From: Rhodobiaceae bacterium
Lineage (GTDB): Bacteria > Pseudomonadota > Alphaproteobacteria > RS24
Direction of reading: 5' to 3'
DNA length: 64,000 bases
Assembly: GCA_018660505.1 (NCBI GenBank)
Contig: JABJKE010000012.1
Location: 1 to 64,000, forward strand
The notes beneath the pieces are model-generated. The model did not search any database, was not told where the DNA came from, and saw only the letters and a program-made list of their open reading frames with translations. Positions 9,712 to 20,633 of this stretch are shown here, in pieces. Every line of letters starts with the position of its first letter. The first letter of the stretch is position 1. The translations under genes and the position numbers were made by a program.

Positions 9712-10659
9712 ATGGCACAGGGAAAGCGGTTGAAAATTGGGGTTCAAATGGACCCGATTGGAGACATTGATATTGTCGGCGACACAAGTTTTGCCCTCGC
9801 GTTAGAGGCGCAAAACCGAGGCCATGCCTTGTTTTATTACGAGCCCGACCGCCTGAGCATGCGCGATGGCCAGGTGAGCGCCGCCATTCAGAGCTTGAAA
9901 TTGGCAGATGTGAAAGGCGCGCATTTCGAGCTGGGCGCGCCGATGGTTACGGATTTGCGCGAGTTGGACGTCATTTTAATGCGCCAAGATCCGCCTTTCG
10001 ATATGCAGTATATTTCCGCCACGCATTTTTTAGAGCGCCTACAGCCAGATGTTTTAGTGGTCAATGACCCAGCTTCGGTGCGCAATGCGCCGGAGAAAAT
10101 TTTCCCCGTCGCCTTTGACGGGCTTTTGCCCCCGACGCTCATGACCCGCGACCGCGCGGCCTTGGAAGCGTTTCGGGCAGAGTTTGGCGATGTGATTTTA
10201 AAGCCGCTGTTTGGCAATGGCGGGGCCGGCGTGTTTCGGCTTCGTAAAGACGATGAAAACTTTGGCTCCATGGTCGACATGTTTATGGCTGAGCGCGAAC
10301 CGATTATCGCGCAACAATATTTGCCCGATGTGCGGGCGGGCGATAAGCGGGTGATTTTGGTGGAAGGCGAGGCCGTAGGCGCGCTCAACCGCGTGCCAGC
10401 GCCAGGCGATGCCCGCGCCAATGTGCATGTGGGCGGCACGCCAGAAGCCGCTGGCCTAAGCGCGCGTGACTATGAGATTGCCGCGCAAATCGGCCCGCGG
10501 CTGAAACAGATGGGGATTATTTTTGCCGGCATTGATATCATCGGGAATTATTTGACCGAAATTAATGTGACCTCGCCCACCTGTGTGCGCGAGATTAAGG
10601 CTTTCGGCGGGCCAGATATCGCCGCCATGATTTTGGATGCGATTGAAGCGCGCGCCTAA
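9712..10659 (+). CDS. gshB: Glutathione synthetase
   Basis: GshB ligates glycine to gamma-glutamylcysteine with ATP, the last step of glutathione synthesis. The 315-residue protein has the prokaryotic GSH-synthetase N-terminal domain ([26 protein letters not shown]), the ATP-grasp region ([17 protein letters not shown]), and the metal-binding end ([25 protein letters not shown]). A GAGGAG ribosome site is suitably placed. It follows yraN after a 42-base gap, the order rsmI-yraN-gshB seen in many proteobacteria. Confidence 0.97.
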   Translation: MAQGKRLKIGVQMDPIGDIDIVGDTSFALALEAQNRGHALFYYEPDRLSMRDGQVSAAIQSLKLADVKGAHFELGAPMVTDLRELDVILMRQDPPFDMQYISATHFLERLQPDVLVVNDPASVRNAPEKIFPVAFDGLLPPTLMTRDRAALEAFRAEFGDVILKPLFGNGGAGVFRLRKDDENFGSMVDMFMAEREPIIAQQYLPDVRAGDKRVILVEGEAVGALNRVPAPGDARANVHVGGTPEAAGLSARDYEIAAQIGPRLKQMGIIFAGIDIIGNYLTEINVTSPTCVREIKAFGGPDIAAMILDAIEARA

Positions 10660-10675
10660 CCCTCGCTGGTCTCTC

Positions 10676-10936
10676 TTATTTCGCTTTTTTATATATTTCT
10701 TGCAGTTCCAACGCATCGATAGAGAGGGTGCGAACCCGCCCCGTGGCTTCATTCGTCAGGCGGGCATGGGGCAAATCGTTGAATGTGGTCAAAGCGCTCA
10801 CGACCCAGCGGTTGTCGGTGGGGTCTTGGCACGCAGCAGGAAGCTCTCCTCGCAGGAGGGGAAGCTTTTTTTCGCGGCCGAGGGTTTCGAGAAAGACATC
10901 CCCCGGCTGCACGCTGACACGTTTTGACCTAAACAT
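10676..10936 (-). CDS. Small conserved-looking protein of unknown function
   Basis: I do not recognise this gene. The preferred ATG at 10936 gives 86 residues starting MFRSKRVSVQPGDVFLETLG. The sequence contains a WVVSALTTFNDLPHARL block and TGRVRTLSIDAL, suggesting a compact beta-rich domain with no Cys cluster, signal peptide or membrane segment. An upstream ATG at 11029 would add 31 basic residues but overlaps the likely comM promoter, so I prefer the short form. It lies convergent to gshB and divergent from comM. Short alphaproteobacterial proteins with a similar layout (a GD..L..Y start and a D.PHVRL-like block) exist, but I cannot name a family. Confidence 0.6.
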   Translation of the reverse strand: MFRSKRVSVQPGDVFLETLGREKKLPLLRGELPAACQDPTDNRWVVSALTTFNDLPHARLTNEATGRVRTLSIDALELQEIYKKAK

Positions 10937-10993
10937 TACGCAACCTCGTCTTAAATTTTTTACACGCCTGGCTCGCTTCGTGCAAGGCTCGGC

Positions 10994-11022
10994 TTGTGGC
11001 ATTTGGGTTTCATCCCTATGCT
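10994..11022 (+). promoter_or_regulatory. Probable promoter of comM
   Basis: TTGTGG (10994-10999), a 17-base spacer and TATGCT (11017-11022). The transcript would start near 11029, about 32 bases before the comM ATG. The leader is A-rich just before the start and has no strong ribosome site. Confidence 0.45.
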
Positions 11023-11060
11023 TTGCCAATAAGCCTGCCCGTTAAAAAAAGAAAAAAATC

Positions 11061-12569
11061 ATGGTTGCTCATATAAAAACAATTGCCTTTCACGGCGTCG
11101 ATGCTTTGCCGATTGATGTGCAAGTGCATTTGGCCCCCGGTCAAAATGCTTTCACCGTCGTTGGCTTGCCCGATAAATCTGTGGCAGAGAGCCGCGAACG
11201 CGTGCGCGCCGCGCTCAGCGCCATGGGCCTCGCTTTGCCATATGACCGCATCACGATAAATCTCTCGCCCGCCGATTTGCCCAAAGAAGGCAGCCATTAC
11301 GATATGCCCATCGCGCTCGGTTTGCTGGTCGCCATGGGGGTGTTGCCGCAAGAGCACGTGACCGATTTTTATGTCATGGGGGAGCTGGGGCTAGATGGGG
11401 CGTGCATCGGCGTGCCCGGCGCCCTGCCCGCGGCCATGGCGGCGCTGGAGCTTGGGCTGGGTCTTATTTGCCCCGCACAATGTGGCCCCGAGGCGGCGTG
11501 GTCTGGTTTGGCAGCGCCCGATAAGCCGGGCATTGTGGCGGCGGGGCATTTGTTAGATGTGCTGAATCATTTGCGCGGCACACAGCTTCTCTTGCCGCCG
11601 AAAACGCAACGCGCCCACCGCCCAAACAACCATCCCGATATGGCCGATGTGCGCGGCCAGCCGCAGGCGCGCCTGGCGTTAGAAGTGGCTGCCTCTGGCG
11701 GGCATAATTTATTGATGAACGGTCCTCCAGGGTCTGGCAAATCGATGTTGGCGGCGCGTCTGCCCGGTCTTTTGCCAGAGCTACACGCGCGCGAGCGCTT
11801 GGAGATATCGGTCATCGAAAGTCTCTCGAGCCCGCGCGGGGGCATTCGTTTGGCCGACCAACGCCCGTTTCGCGCACCGCATCATTCGGCCAGTATGGCG
11901 GCGCTTATCGGCGGCGGACGCCATGCCAAGCCCGGAGAAATTTCTTTGGCCCATTGCGGGGTTTTGTTCCTCGACGAGCTGCCCGAATTTTCGCGCCAAG
12001 CCTTAGACGCCTTGCGCCAACCCATTGAGACAGGTCGGGTGGAGGTGGCACGGGCCGAAGCCCATGTGTCGTATAATGCCGATTTTCAGTTGATTGCGGC
12101 CATGAACCCCTGCCGTTGTGGCCATGCCGATGACCCCGATTTGGCCTGCCATCGCTTGCCTTTATGTCGGCAGGAATATCTCAGCAAACTATCGGGGCCC
12201 TTGTTTGACAGGTTTGATATTCGCATCGATGTGCCGCCCGTGGCTTTGTCGAGCATGATGTCGGAAGAAAAAGGCGAGCCAAGCGCCGCCATTGTCGCGC
12301 TCGTCGCGGCCGCCCAAGCGCGCCAATACCGACGCCAAGAATGTTTAAACGTGCGCCTCGATGGCGACCGCCTGCGGGAGTTGGCCAGCCCAGATGCGGC
12401 GGGTCAAAAACTGCTTGATGCGATTATCGAAGATGGCCGCATGACAGCCCGCGGGTTCAATCGGGTGTTGCGCGTGGCGCGCAGTCTGGCGGATTTGCAA
12501 GCCCGAGATTTGCCAGCGGCAGAAGACATTGCCACCGCGCTAAGTTGGCGCGGCGTATCGCTTTCGTAG
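11061..12569 (+). CDS. comM: ComM/YifB family Mg-chelatase-like AAA+ ATPase
   Basis: The 502-residue protein belongs to the YifB/ComM family. ComM is a helicase that promotes branch migration of DNA taken up during natural transformation. The N-terminal domain has the family hallmark AFHGVDALPIDVQVHLAPG and VGLPDKSVAESRERVRAAL. The AAA+ domain starts near residue 215 with a Walker A GPPGSGKSML at about residue 221, a Walker B VLFLDELPEF and the MNPCRCGH cysteine motif. The C-terminal Mg_chelatase domain (GRMTARGFNRVLRVARSLADL) ends the protein. Competence itself is not shown by this window. It converges on maeB with a 12-base gap. Confidence 0.92.
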   Translation: MVAHIKTIAFHGVDALPIDVQVHLAPGQNAFTVVGLPDKSVAESRERVRAALSAMGLALPYDRITINLSPADLPKEGSHYDMPIALGLLVAMGVLPQEHVTDFYVMGELGLDGACIGVPGALPAAMAALELGLGLICPAQCGPEAAWSGLAAPDKPGIVAAGHLLDVLNHLRGTQLLLPPKTQRAHRPNNHPDMADVRGQPQARLALEVAASGGHNLLMNGPPGSGKSMLAARLPGLLPELHARERLEISVIESLSSPRGGIRLADQRPFRAPHHSASMAALIGGGRHAKPGEISLAHCGVLFLDELPEFSRQALDALRQPIETGRVEVARAEAHVSYNADFQLIAAMNPCRCGHADDPDLACHRLPLCRQEYLSKLSGPLFDRFDIRIDVPPVALSSMMSEEKGEPSAAIVALVAAAQARQYRRQECLNVRLDGDRLRELASPDAAGQKLLDAIIEDGRMTARGFNRVLRVARSLADLQARDLPAAEDIATALSWRGVSLS

Positions 12570-12581
12570 CGCCGACCGAGG

Positions 12582-14852
12582 CTAGATTTTTTCGAGACCG
12601 TAGCCCGCAATCGCTGCCATGTTCAAAACTTCTGTCGAGGTTGCGCCAATGCGGGCAATTTGCACCGGATGCTCGAGGCCAACCAATATGGGCCCGATTA
12701 ACGTCGCCCCGCCCAGCTCTTCCAGCATTTTTGTGGAAATCGACGCCGAGTGAATGGCAGGCATAATCAAAACATTGGCAGGCTCGGACAAGCGATTAAA
12801 CGGATAGCGCTTCATCGCTTCGCGGTTCAAGGCGACGTCGGCCGCCATTTCGCCTTCATATTCGAAATCCACTTTGCGCTCATCGAGCAGACGAACGGCT
12901 TCGCGAACATAGACCGAGCGATCGCCTTCGGGATGGCCGAAAGTTGAATAGGCCAACATGGCCACGCGCGGCTCATGGCCGAGGGCGCGGGCGGTGGCAG
13001 CCGTTTGGGTCGCGATATCGGCCAGCTCTTCGCTGCTTGGCATATCGATAACATTGGTGTCTGAAACCAAAACCGTGCGCCCGCCGCGGGCGATAAGCAT
13101 GGAAATACCCATCACACGTTGGTTGGCACGCGGCTCGATAACTTGGCTAATTTCTTCCAGAATAGAAGAGTAAGACCGGGTCACGCCGGTGACCATGGCA
13201 TCGCCATCGCCTTGGGCAATGGCGCAAGCGCCAAACATATTGCGGTCATTGGCCACCATCCGCAGGCAATCATTATACAGCTTGCCGTGGCGTTGCAGGC
13301 GCGAATATAAAAACGCCGTATAGGCCTCTATTTTGTCCGAGGTGCGGGTGTCGCGAATTTCAATATCGTCGCGTGACTCGAGTCCCAATTGCGCCATATT
13401 GGCCCGCACAATTTCTTGCGTGCCAATGAGAATAGGCTCGCCCAAACCACTGTCTTTATAGGCCACGGCGGCGCGGATCACTTGTTCTTGCTCGCCTTCG
13501 GCAAAAATCATCCGTTTCGCATTCTGTCTCGATTTATTCATGATGATTTGCAGCGAGCTGGCGGCTGGGTCGAGGCGCGCTTTCAAGCGCTCTTGGTAGT
13601 TTTCCAAATCCACAATCGGCGCGCGGGCGACCCCGCTATCCATGGCGGCGCGCGCCACGGCAGGCGGAATAACGCTGATGAGGCGCGGGTCAAAAGGCAC
13701 GGGAATAATATAGCGCGCGCCAAAGCGAGGCCGTTCGCCTTGATAGGCGGCAGCGACTTCATCTGGCACATCTTCGCGCGCCAACATGGCCAAAGCTTCG
13801 GCGCAGGCAATTTTCATTTCATCATTAATCGTCTTGGCCCGAACATCCAGCGCGCCGCGAAAAATATAAGGGAAACCCAAAACATTGTTCACTTGGTTCG
13901 GATAATCCGACCGGCCCGTGGCCATGATGGCATCATCGCGAATTTCAGCGACTTCTTCGGGCGTAATTTCTGGGTCGGGATTGGCCATGGCAAAAATAAT
14001 CGGATTGGGTGCCATGGCGGCCACCATATCTTTGGTCACTGCGCCTTTAACCGATAGGCCAAGGAAGACATCGGCATCGGTCATGGCGTCTTCCAAGGAG
14101 CGCGCTTTGGTATTCACGGCATGGGCAGATTTCCACTGGTTCATGCCCTCTTTGCGGCCTTGATAAATCACCCCTTTGGTGTCGCATAAAACAGCGTTTT
14201 CATGCGGTAGCCCCATGGCTTTAATCAACTCGAGGCAAGCAATGCCGGCCGAGCCCGCGCCATTCACGCAGATTTTAATATCTTTAATATCGCGCCCCGT
14301 CAGGTGCAGCGCATTAATCAGGCCGGCGGCGCATATAATTGCCGTGCCGTGCTGGTCGTCATGAAACACCGGAATATCCATCAGCTCGCGCAATTGCTGC
14401 TCGATGATGAAGCAATCTGGCGCCTTAATGTCTTCCAGATTAATGCCCCCAAAACTTGGCCCCAAATGTTTCACCGCATCGACGAAAGCGGTTGGGTCTT
14501 CCGTGTCGATTTCTAAATCGATGGAATCAACATCGGCGAAGCGTTTGAACAAAACCGCCTTGCCTTCCATAACCGGTTTGGAGGCCAAAGCGCCCAAATT
14601 GCCCAAGCCCAAGATAGCTGTGCCGTTAGAGATAACCGCAACCATATTGCCACGCGAAGTATAGTCGTAAGACGCGTCTGGGTTGTCTGCGATGGCCTGC
14701 ACGGGCACCGCCACGCCAGGCGAATAGGCAAGCGATAAATCGCGTTGTGTCGCCATCGGCTTGGTCGGGGTAATTTCTAATTTACCCGGCTTGCCACGAG
14801 AGTGAAAGCGCAGGGCTTCCGCATCGGTGAAGGTTTTATCTGTATCGGTCAT
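12582..14852 (-). CDS. maeB: NADP-dependent malic enzyme with phosphotransacetylase-like domain
   Basis: This enzyme decarboxylates malate to pyruvate with NADP reduction, feeding pyruvate and NADPH. At 756 residues it is the large MaeB type: an N-terminal malic enzyme domain ([39 protein letters not shown](P)-binding [13 protein letters not shown]) to about residue 430, then a phosphate acetyl/butyryltransferase-like domain ([37 protein letters not shown]) that is usually regulatory and binds acetyl-CoA. The ATG at 14852 gives the normal N terminus. It is divergent from mutS with a 171-base gap that holds no obvious gene. Confidence 0.96.
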   Translation of the reverse strand: MTDTDKTFTDAEALRFHSRGKPGKLEITPTKPMATQRDLSLAYSPGVAVPVQAIADNPDASYDYTSRGNMVAVISNGTAILGLGNLGALASKPVMEGKAVLFKRFADVDSIDLEIDTEDPTAFVDAVKHLGPSFGGINLEDIKAPDCFIIEQQLRELMDIPVFHDDQHGTAIICAAGLINALHLTGRDIKDIKICVNGAGSAGIACLELIKAMGLPHENAVLCDTKGVIYQGRKEGMNQWKSAHAVNTKARSLEDAMTDADVFLGLSVKGAVTKDMVAAMAPNPIIFAMANPDPEITPEEVAEIRDDAIMATGRSDYPNQVNNVLGFPYIFRGALDVRAKTINDEMKIACAEALAMLAREDVPDEVAAAYQGERPRFGARYIIPVPFDPRLISVIPPAVARAAMDSGVARAPIVDLENYQERLKARLDPAASSLQIIMNKSRQNAKRMIFAEGEQEQVIRAAVAYKDSGLGEPILIGTQEIVRANMAQLGLESRDDIEIRDTRTSDKIEAYTAFLYSRLQRHGKLYNDCLRMVANDRNMFGACAIAQGDGDAMVTGVTRSYSSILEEISQVIEPRANQRVMGISMLIARGGRTVLVSDTNVIDMPSSEELADIATQTAATARALGHEPRVAMLAYSTFGHPEGDRSVYVREAVRLLDERKVDFEYEGEMAADVALNREAMKRYPFNRLSEPANVLIMPAIHSASISTKMLEELGGATLIGPILVGLEHPVQIARIGATSTEVLNMAAIAGYGLEKI

Positions 14853-15023
14853 CTTAAATTAACTTTCGCTGTGGTTCCGCTCGTTTTAGGGGTTCTATGG
14901 GGTAAAGACAAGGCGAAAGCATCGGGTTTTGCGTCGGCGGGAAAGCGTCAGAAATTCAACAGGTTTTTGGGGGGAAGCGCATATCTAAGCTGGCTTGCTG
15001 CGTGGGCTTTGTTAAACTGGCGC

Positions 15024-17747
15024 ATGTCTTCCAGCCCAACCCCACCCGCCGCCACGGTTTCGCCTGCGCCCCCAACGCCGATGATGGCGCAATATTTGGA
15101 AATAAAAGCCGCCCATCCAGACGCGCTTTTGTTTTATCGGATGGGCGATTTCTACGAGCTGTTTTTCGACGACGCCATAGAGGCGGCGCAAGCTTTGGAT
15201 ATTACGCTGACCCATCGCGGCAAGCATTTGGGCAAGAATATTCCCATGTGCGGCGTGCCCTATCATGCCAGCGAGGGCTATTTGCAACGGCTCATTCGGG
15301 CGGGCTATCGGGTCGCGATTTGTGAGCAGACGGAAGACCCGGCCGAGGCGAAAAAACGCGGTTCCAAATCTGTGGTGCGGCGCGAAGTGGTGCGCTTGGT
15401 AACCGCGGGCACTTTATCTGAAGAGGCGCTGCTGGAGGCGCGCCAGCATAATTTTCTAGCCGCCCCGGTTTGCGTTGGCGGCACAAATTGGGCCATGGCT
15501 TGGCTCGATATGTCGACCAATGCGTTTTATGTCGCAGCTTTTGCTCGCGAAGATTTATCCGCCAATCTGGCGCGCATTGCGCCGCGCGAATTGGTTTGGT
15601 CGGCGCATCTGGAGGCGTGTTTGGGGGACGAAAAAAACACCCTGCAAAGCGATGCGATGATGCGCTCGCCGGTCGACGATTTGAGTTCGCACCAAGCTAG
15701 CGATGTTTTGACCCAGCGTTTTGGCGCCCGTGTGGACGATATTTTTGGCGGGCTCGACGAAGACGCCGCCCGCGCCGCGCGGGTAGCTTGCGCGACGCTG
15801 GTCAGCTATCTCGATGCCACGCAATTCGGGCTGGAGATAAATCTAAAGCCGCCCCAGCTTGAACGCGAAACCCATTTGATGGGCCTGGATGCGGCCACGC
15901 GAACCAATTTAGAGCTCACCCGCACGCTAACGGGCGAGACCAAGGGCAGCCTGTTGGACAGTATCGACGAGACGGTGACGGCACCGGGCGCGCGTTTGTT
16001 AAACACGCGTTTGGCGGCGCCGCTTACCGATCGCGGGGCGATTGAGCAACGGTTGGCGGGGGTCAATGAATTGGCGGGCGCGCATAATTTGCGTGCCGAT
16101 ATTCGCACGGCCCTCAAACCCGTGCCCGATATGGCGCGCGCGCTCTCGCGTCTTTCTATGCAACGCGGCGGCCCGCGCGATGTTTTGGCTTTGGCCAAAG
16201 GGCTCGAGGCGGCACGCCACGGGCAAGCTTTATTGCTGGAGGCCCATGTCGAGGCGCAAGAATTGCAGGCGCAAAGCGCCCAATTGGCTGTGGCTGAGCC
16301 GCAGGTAAGTGCTTTGCGAGAATTATTGGCCAGCAGTCTCGACGAACAGCCGCCGATGTTGGCGCGCGATGGCGGGTTTGTAAAACCGGGCTATCATGAG
16401 GGCCTCGATGAAGCGCGTCGATTGCGCGATGAGGGGCGCCGCGTCATCGCCGCCTTGCAGCAAGAATATGCCGAGCAAACGGGTATTAAAGCGCTGAAAG
16501 TGAAACATAATGGGGTGTTGGGCTATCACATTGATGTGCCCGCCGCGCAGGGTGACAAACTTATGGCGCCGCCGCTCAATGAGCAATTTATTCATCGCCA
16601 AACGCTGGCCAGTTCGGTGCGTTTTTCGACCCAAAGACTGGCCGATTTAGCTGGCGATATTTCGCGTGCCGCCGAAACCGCTTTGGCCTTGGAGCTGGAA
16701 ATTTTCGCGCAAATTTGTGACGCTTGTTTGCAGGCCGCCACGGCGATAGACGCGCGCGCGCAAGCTTTGGCAGCCCTAGATGTCACCGCCGCCTTGGCGG
16801 AATTGGCAGTGACCCGCAATTGGAACGCGCCGACCCTGCATGAAGACACGCGGTTTAAAATTGAAGGCGGGCGCCATCCCGTCGTAGAAGCGGCGCTGCG
16901 CCAAGAGGCCAAAAAATTCATCGCCAATTCTTGCACGCTCGATGCCAGCGCCAAAACCGCGCCGCGTCTAACGCTTTTGACGGGCCCCAATATGGCGGGT
17001 AAATCGACTTATTTGCGGCAAAACGCCCTGATTGCCATTCTGGCGCAAATGGGCAGTTTCGTGCCTGCCGAGGAGGCCGAAATAGGGCTGGTCGACCGCG
17101 TGTTCTCGCGCGTCGGCGCGGCCGATGATTTGGCCCGCGGCCGCTCGACTTTCATGGTGGAGATGGTCGAGACCGCCGCGATTTTAACCCAAAGCGGCCC
17201 ACGGGCTTTGGTTATTCTCGATGAGATTGGCCGCGGCACAGCGACTTTCGATGGCCTATCCATTGCTTGGGCGGCGGTGGAATATTTGCACGACCAAGTG
17301 GGCTGCCGCGCTTTATTCGCCACCCATTACCACGAGCTGACGGCGCTGCAAGCGCGCCTCGACGGGCTGGCCAATACCTCCATGCAGGTGCGCGAGCACG
17401 AGGGCACTTTGGTGTTTTTGCACGAAGTCGGCTCCGGCGCGGCCGATCGTTCTTATGGTATTCATGTCGCGGAATTGGCGGGTTTGCCAGAGGCGGTGAC
17501 CGAACGGGCGAGACAGGTTTTGGCGCAATTGGAAGCGAGTAAACAAGCTACAGATAAGCAAAATGACGCGCCGATGTTGGATAATTTACCACTTTTTGCC
17601 AGCGCGCCACAGCCTTCAGAGGCGCCGCCGAAAGAAAAAGCTTTGCTGCAAGCGCTCGAGACTTTGGACCCAGACCGTTTGAGCCCGCGCGAGGCTTTGG
17701 AATATGTCTATCATTTGAAAGCGCTCAAAGCCTCCTTAGACGATTAA
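15024..17747 (+). CDS. mutS: DNA mismatch repair protein MutS
   Basis: MutS recognises base mismatches and small loops and starts repair with MutL. The 907-residue product has the mismatch-binding domain with the [11 protein letters not shown] motif that supplies the Phe wedge and Glu. Connector, lever and clamp domains follow, and the ATPase domain has Walker [12 protein letters not shown] at about residue 654, [14 protein letters not shown], Walker [16 protein letters not shown] and FATHYHELT. The frame is open 74 codons further upstream into the maeB promoter region, but [21 protein letters not shown] at 15024 is the better start by family comparison. A Pro/Ala-rich N-terminal stretch precedes the first domain. 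Confidence 0.97.
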   Translation: MSSSPTPPAATVSPAPPTPMMAQYLEIKAAHPDALLFYRMGDFYELFFDDAIEAAQALDITLTHRGKHLGKNIPMCGVPYHASEGYLQRLIRAGYRVAICEQTEDPAEAKKRGSKSVVRREVVRLVTAGTLSEEALLEARQHNFLAAPVCVGGTNWAMAWLDMSTNAFYVAAFAREDLSANLARIAPRELVWSAHLEACLGDEKNTLQSDAMMRSPVDDLSSHQASDVLTQRFGARVDDIFGGLDEDAARAARVACATLVSYLDATQFGLEINLKPPQLERETHLMGLDAATRTNLELTRTLTGETKGSLLDSIDETVTAPGARLLNTRLAAPLTDRGAIEQRLAGVNELAGAHNLRADIRTALKPVPDMARALSRLSMQRGGPRDVLALAKGLEAARHGQALLLEAHVEAQELQAQSAQLAVAEPQVSALRELLASSLDEQPPMLARDGGFVKPGYHEGLDEARRLRDEGRRVIAALQQEYAEQTGIKALKVKHNGVLGYHIDVPAAQGDKLMAPPLNEQFIHRQTLASSVRFSTQRLADLAGDISRAAETALALELEIFAQICDACLQAATAIDARAQALAALDVTAALAELAVTRNWNAPTLHEDTRFKIEGGRHPVVEAALRQEAKKFIANSCTLDASAKTAPRLTLLTGPNMAGKSTYLRQNALIAILAQMGSFVPAEEAEIGLVDRVFSRVGAADDLARGRSTFMVEMVETAAILTQSGPRALVILDEIGRGTATFDGLSIAWAAVEYLHDQVGCRALFATHYHELTALQARLDGLANTSMQVREHEGTLVFLHEVGSGAADRSYGIHVAELAGLPEAVTERARQVLAQLEASKQATDKQNDAPMLDNLPLFASAPQPSEAPPKEKALLQALETLDPDRLSPREALEYVYHLKALKASLDD

Positions 17748-17783
17748 AATTATGCTATAGAGACGCTAAGGAGTTGTCTCATT

Positions 17784-20633
17784 ATGTCTGAAGTCTCGTC
17801 CCCTCTTGTGTCTGCCCCCAAGCCGGCCTCTGGCCCAAAAGCGGCTGCGCGCCTTGCGTGGCGGGCCGAGCTTTTGGCGGAATTGCGGGTCATCGCCAAG
17901 CAGCACGCCGGAAATCAAGAGCAAATTCGGGCGGGGGTTTTGCAAGCCATGCGCCAAAGCCTGAGCCAAGGCCGCGACGAAGCCCGGGCCCAATTAGAAG
18001 CCAAAAAGTTTAAAGGCGCCAAATGCGCCGAATTTTTATCGGCGCTGCAAGATGATTTATTGTGCACGCTGGCGGAATTTGTCGAGACCGATATTCTTTA
18101 TTTATCCAATCCCACGGACGCCGAAAAAGTAACCATGGTTGCGGTTGGCGGATATGGCCGCGGGCGATTGGCGCCGGGCTCGGATATCGATTTGCTGTTT
18201 TTACTGCCCTATAAACGCACCGCCGCGAGCGAGAGCTTTGTCGAATACGTGCTCTATATGTTGTGGGATATGGGGCTGAAAGTGGGCCATGCCACGCGCT
18301 CGATTTCCGATTGCGTTGCCCAAGCGCAAAAAGATATGACCATTCGAACTTCTATGTTGGAGAGCCGCTTTCTTTGGGGCGCGCCCAGTCTTTATGCTGA
18401 TTTTCGCGATGCTTTTGCGCAAAAAATTATGCGCGGCACGGCGCGAGATTTCGTGACTGCCAAATTGGAAGAACGCGATGCGCGCCACGAACGCGCAGGC
18501 CGGTCTCGTTATCTGGTGGAGCCCAATTTAAAAGAAAGCAAAGGGGGTTTGCGAGATTTAAACACGCTGTTTTGGATTGCGCGCTATAGCTATCAAGTCG
18601 AGGAGCTGGACGCTTTGGTCGAGCTGAAAGTGCTGACGGCGGATGAGCTGAAATTGTTCAGAAAATGCGATGCGTTTTTATGGCAAGTGCGCTGTCATTT
18701 GCATTTTAACACGGGGCGCGCGGAAGAGCGTTTGAGCTTCGACGTGCAAAAATCCTTGGCCGAGTTTTTCTATCCGATGAAACAGGCCAAAGAAGGCGCG
18801 GCGGGTATGAAGCCGGTGGAAAAATTTATGCGGCGTTATTTTCTCGTGGCCAAAAGCATTGGCGACCTGACCGCCATTTTTTGTGCTTCGCTGGAAGAAA
18901 GCCAAAACAAGCCGAAAGCTTTGCAGCGCCTGCCCGCTTTGTTTCGCCGCCAAAAACAAGTGTCTGGATTTATCATCGATACCAGCCGTTTGAAAATGGC
19001 GCGCGCCGATTGTTTTGAGCAAGACCCGGTCAATCTTATTCGGGTGTTCTATCTGGCCGATCGATATGGGCTGGATATTCACCCCGATACGTTGCGCGTC
19101 ATTACCCAATCCACCGGACTGGTTACGACTGCCTTGCGCTCGGATGTGGAGGCCAATCGGCTTTTCTTGAATATTCTGACCTCGAAAAAAGACCCCGAGC
19201 GCAGTTTGCGTCGGATGAATGAGGCGGGCGTTTTGGGCCGCTTTGTGCCAGATTTTGGCCGTATCGTGGCGCTGATGCAGTTTAATATGTATCACCATTA
19301 TACGGCTGACGAGCATTTGCTGCGCGCCATTGGTCTGCTGCGCGAAATTGAAAGCGGCGCGCAAGCCGAGGCGCATCCCGAGACGCATCGATTGTTGCGC
19401 GACGGGCGGATCAATCGGCGGGTGATTTATCTGTCGACGCTGCTGCATGATATCGCCAAGGGACGGCCCGAAGACCATAGTGTGGCCGGCGCGCGCATTG
19501 CGCGCAAATTGGGCCCGCAATTGGGCTTCACAAAAGCCGAAACGGCGCTCACAGAATGGCTGGTACGCGAGCATTTGGTGATGAGCGATGTCGCCCAAAG
19601 ACGCGATTTATCCGACCCGCGCACCATCGCCGATTTTGCCCAAGCGGTGCAAACCACGGAGCGGCTAGAGCATTTATATGTGCTGACCGAAGTGGATATT
19701 AAGGCGGTCGGGCCGGGCACGTTCACGGCTTGGAAATCGCAATTATTGCGCGAGCTTTATCAAGAAACCGAAGCGACGTTTAATTCGGTCGCCGCCTTTG
19801 TGGCGCGCGACGAGCGGGTCGAGGGCGCGCAAAATGCCTTTGTGCAAGGGCTGCGTTTGGATTGGTCGAAAGCCAAGATTAACCAATATTTGAAACGCCA
19901 ATCCGATACCTATTGGCTTAACTTCTCGCAAGAGGCGCAATGGCGCCATGCCGCCATGATGGAGGATATGGAAGCGCAAGCCGAAGCCGCTAATTTGGCC
20001 TTGGATATCTCGGCCGACACGCTGCGCGATTGTTCGGAAGTGACGGTGATTTGCCAAGACCATGCTGGCCTGTTCGCGCGCCTTTCGGGGGCATGTGCGG
20101 TGGCGGGCTTGAGCATTTATGATGCGCGCATCACCACCACCAATGATGGCATGGCGATTGATACTTTGCATGTCGGCCATTCCGAAAACCCCGGCCCGTT
20201 GAACGCGGCGCAAGGCGCGCGCGTGCGCGAGATTATTGCCAATGTCATGTCGGGCGAGTTGCGCGTGCCAGAGCGCCTCGAGCGGGTGCCAACGGGCAAG
20301 CAAATAGAAGCCTTTGATATCACCCCGCAAGTGCGCCTCGATAATAATCTGTCCGATGAAGCCAGCGTTATTGAAGTCAGTGGGCTTGACCGGCCCGGCC
20401 TTTTATATGCGCTGGTGCGCGAATTATTTAACCTCAATGTTTCGGTACTGGCGGCGCGCGCGGCGACCTTTGGCGAACGCGCCGTCGATGTATTTTATGT
20501 CAGCAATTTGACGGGCGGTAAAATCACCCGCAACGAGCGCCAAAAGCAAGTCACGGAGGCGCTGCTGGGGGTCATTGAAAACCCGGTCGAGGCAAGCCGC
20601 CCGCGCAATAAAAAGAAATCCAAAGCGGCATGA
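17784..20633 (+). CDS. glnD: [Protein-PII] uridylyltransferase / uridylyl-removing enzyme
   Basis: GlnD senses glutamine and modifies or demodifies PII proteins, setting the nitrogen response. The 949-residue protein has the nucleotidyltransferase motif VGGYGRGRLAPGSDIDLLFLL near residue 122, the GlnD linker domain, an HD phosphohydrolase domain (LSTLLHDIAKGRPEDHS, about residue 553), and two C-terminal ACT domains beginning near residues 752 and 862 (SGLDRPGLLYALVREL). Upstream is a TGCTATAGA extended -10-like element at 17754-17761 with only a weak -35. AAGGAG at 17768-17773 is the ribosome site. The stop overlaps the murJ ATG. Confidence 0.97.
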   Translation: MSEVSSPLVSAPKPASGPKAAARLAWRAELLAELRVIAKQHAGNQEQIRAGVLQAMRQSLSQGRDEARAQLEAKKFKGAKCAEFLSALQDDLLCTLAEFVETDILYLSNPTDAEKVTMVAVGGYGRGRLAPGSDIDLLFLLPYKRTAASESFVEYVLYMLWDMGLKVGHATRSISDCVAQAQKDMTIRTSMLESRFLWGAPSLYADFRDAFAQKIMRGTARDFVTAKLEERDARHERAGRSRYLVEPNLKESKGGLRDLNTLFWIARYSYQVEELDALVELKVLTADELKLFRKCDAFLWQVRCHLHFNTGRAEERLSFDVQKSLAEFFYPMKQAKEGAAGMKPVEKFMRRYFLVAKSIGDLTAIFCASLEESQNKPKALQRLPALFRRQKQVSGFIIDTSRLKMARADCFEQDPVNLIRVFYLADRYGLDIHPDTLRVITQSTGLVTTALRSDVEANRLFLNILTSKKDPERSLRRMNEAGVLGRFVPDFGRIVALMQFNMYHHYTADEHLLRAIGLLREIESGAQAEAHPETHRLLRDGRINRRVIYLSTLLHDIAKGRPEDHSVAGARIARKLGPQLGFTKAETALTEWLVREHLVMSDVAQRRDLSDPRTIADFAQAVQTTERLEHLYVLTEVDIKAVGPGTFTAWKSQLLRELYQETEATFNSVAAFVARDERVEGAQNAFVQGLRLDWSKAKINQYLKRQSDTYWLNFSQEAQWRHAAMMEDMEAQAEAANLALDISADTLRDCSEVTVICQDHAGLFARLSGACAVAGLSIYDARITTTNDGMAIDTLHVGHSENPGPLNAAQGARVREIIANVMSGELRVPERLERVPTGKQIEAFDITPQVRLDNNLSDEASVIEVSGLDRPGLLYALVRELFNLNVSVLAARAATFGERAVDVFYVSNLTGGKITRNERQKQVTEALLGVIENPVEASRPRNKKKSKAA

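Noticed and set aside
17754..17784. GAGAC/GTCTC inverted repeat around the glnD ribosome site, as an RNA switch
   Set aside because: The likely extended -10 (TGCTATAGA) overlaps the left arm, so a transcript from it would start inside the loop and could not form the hairpin. It would form only in read-through RNA from mutS.
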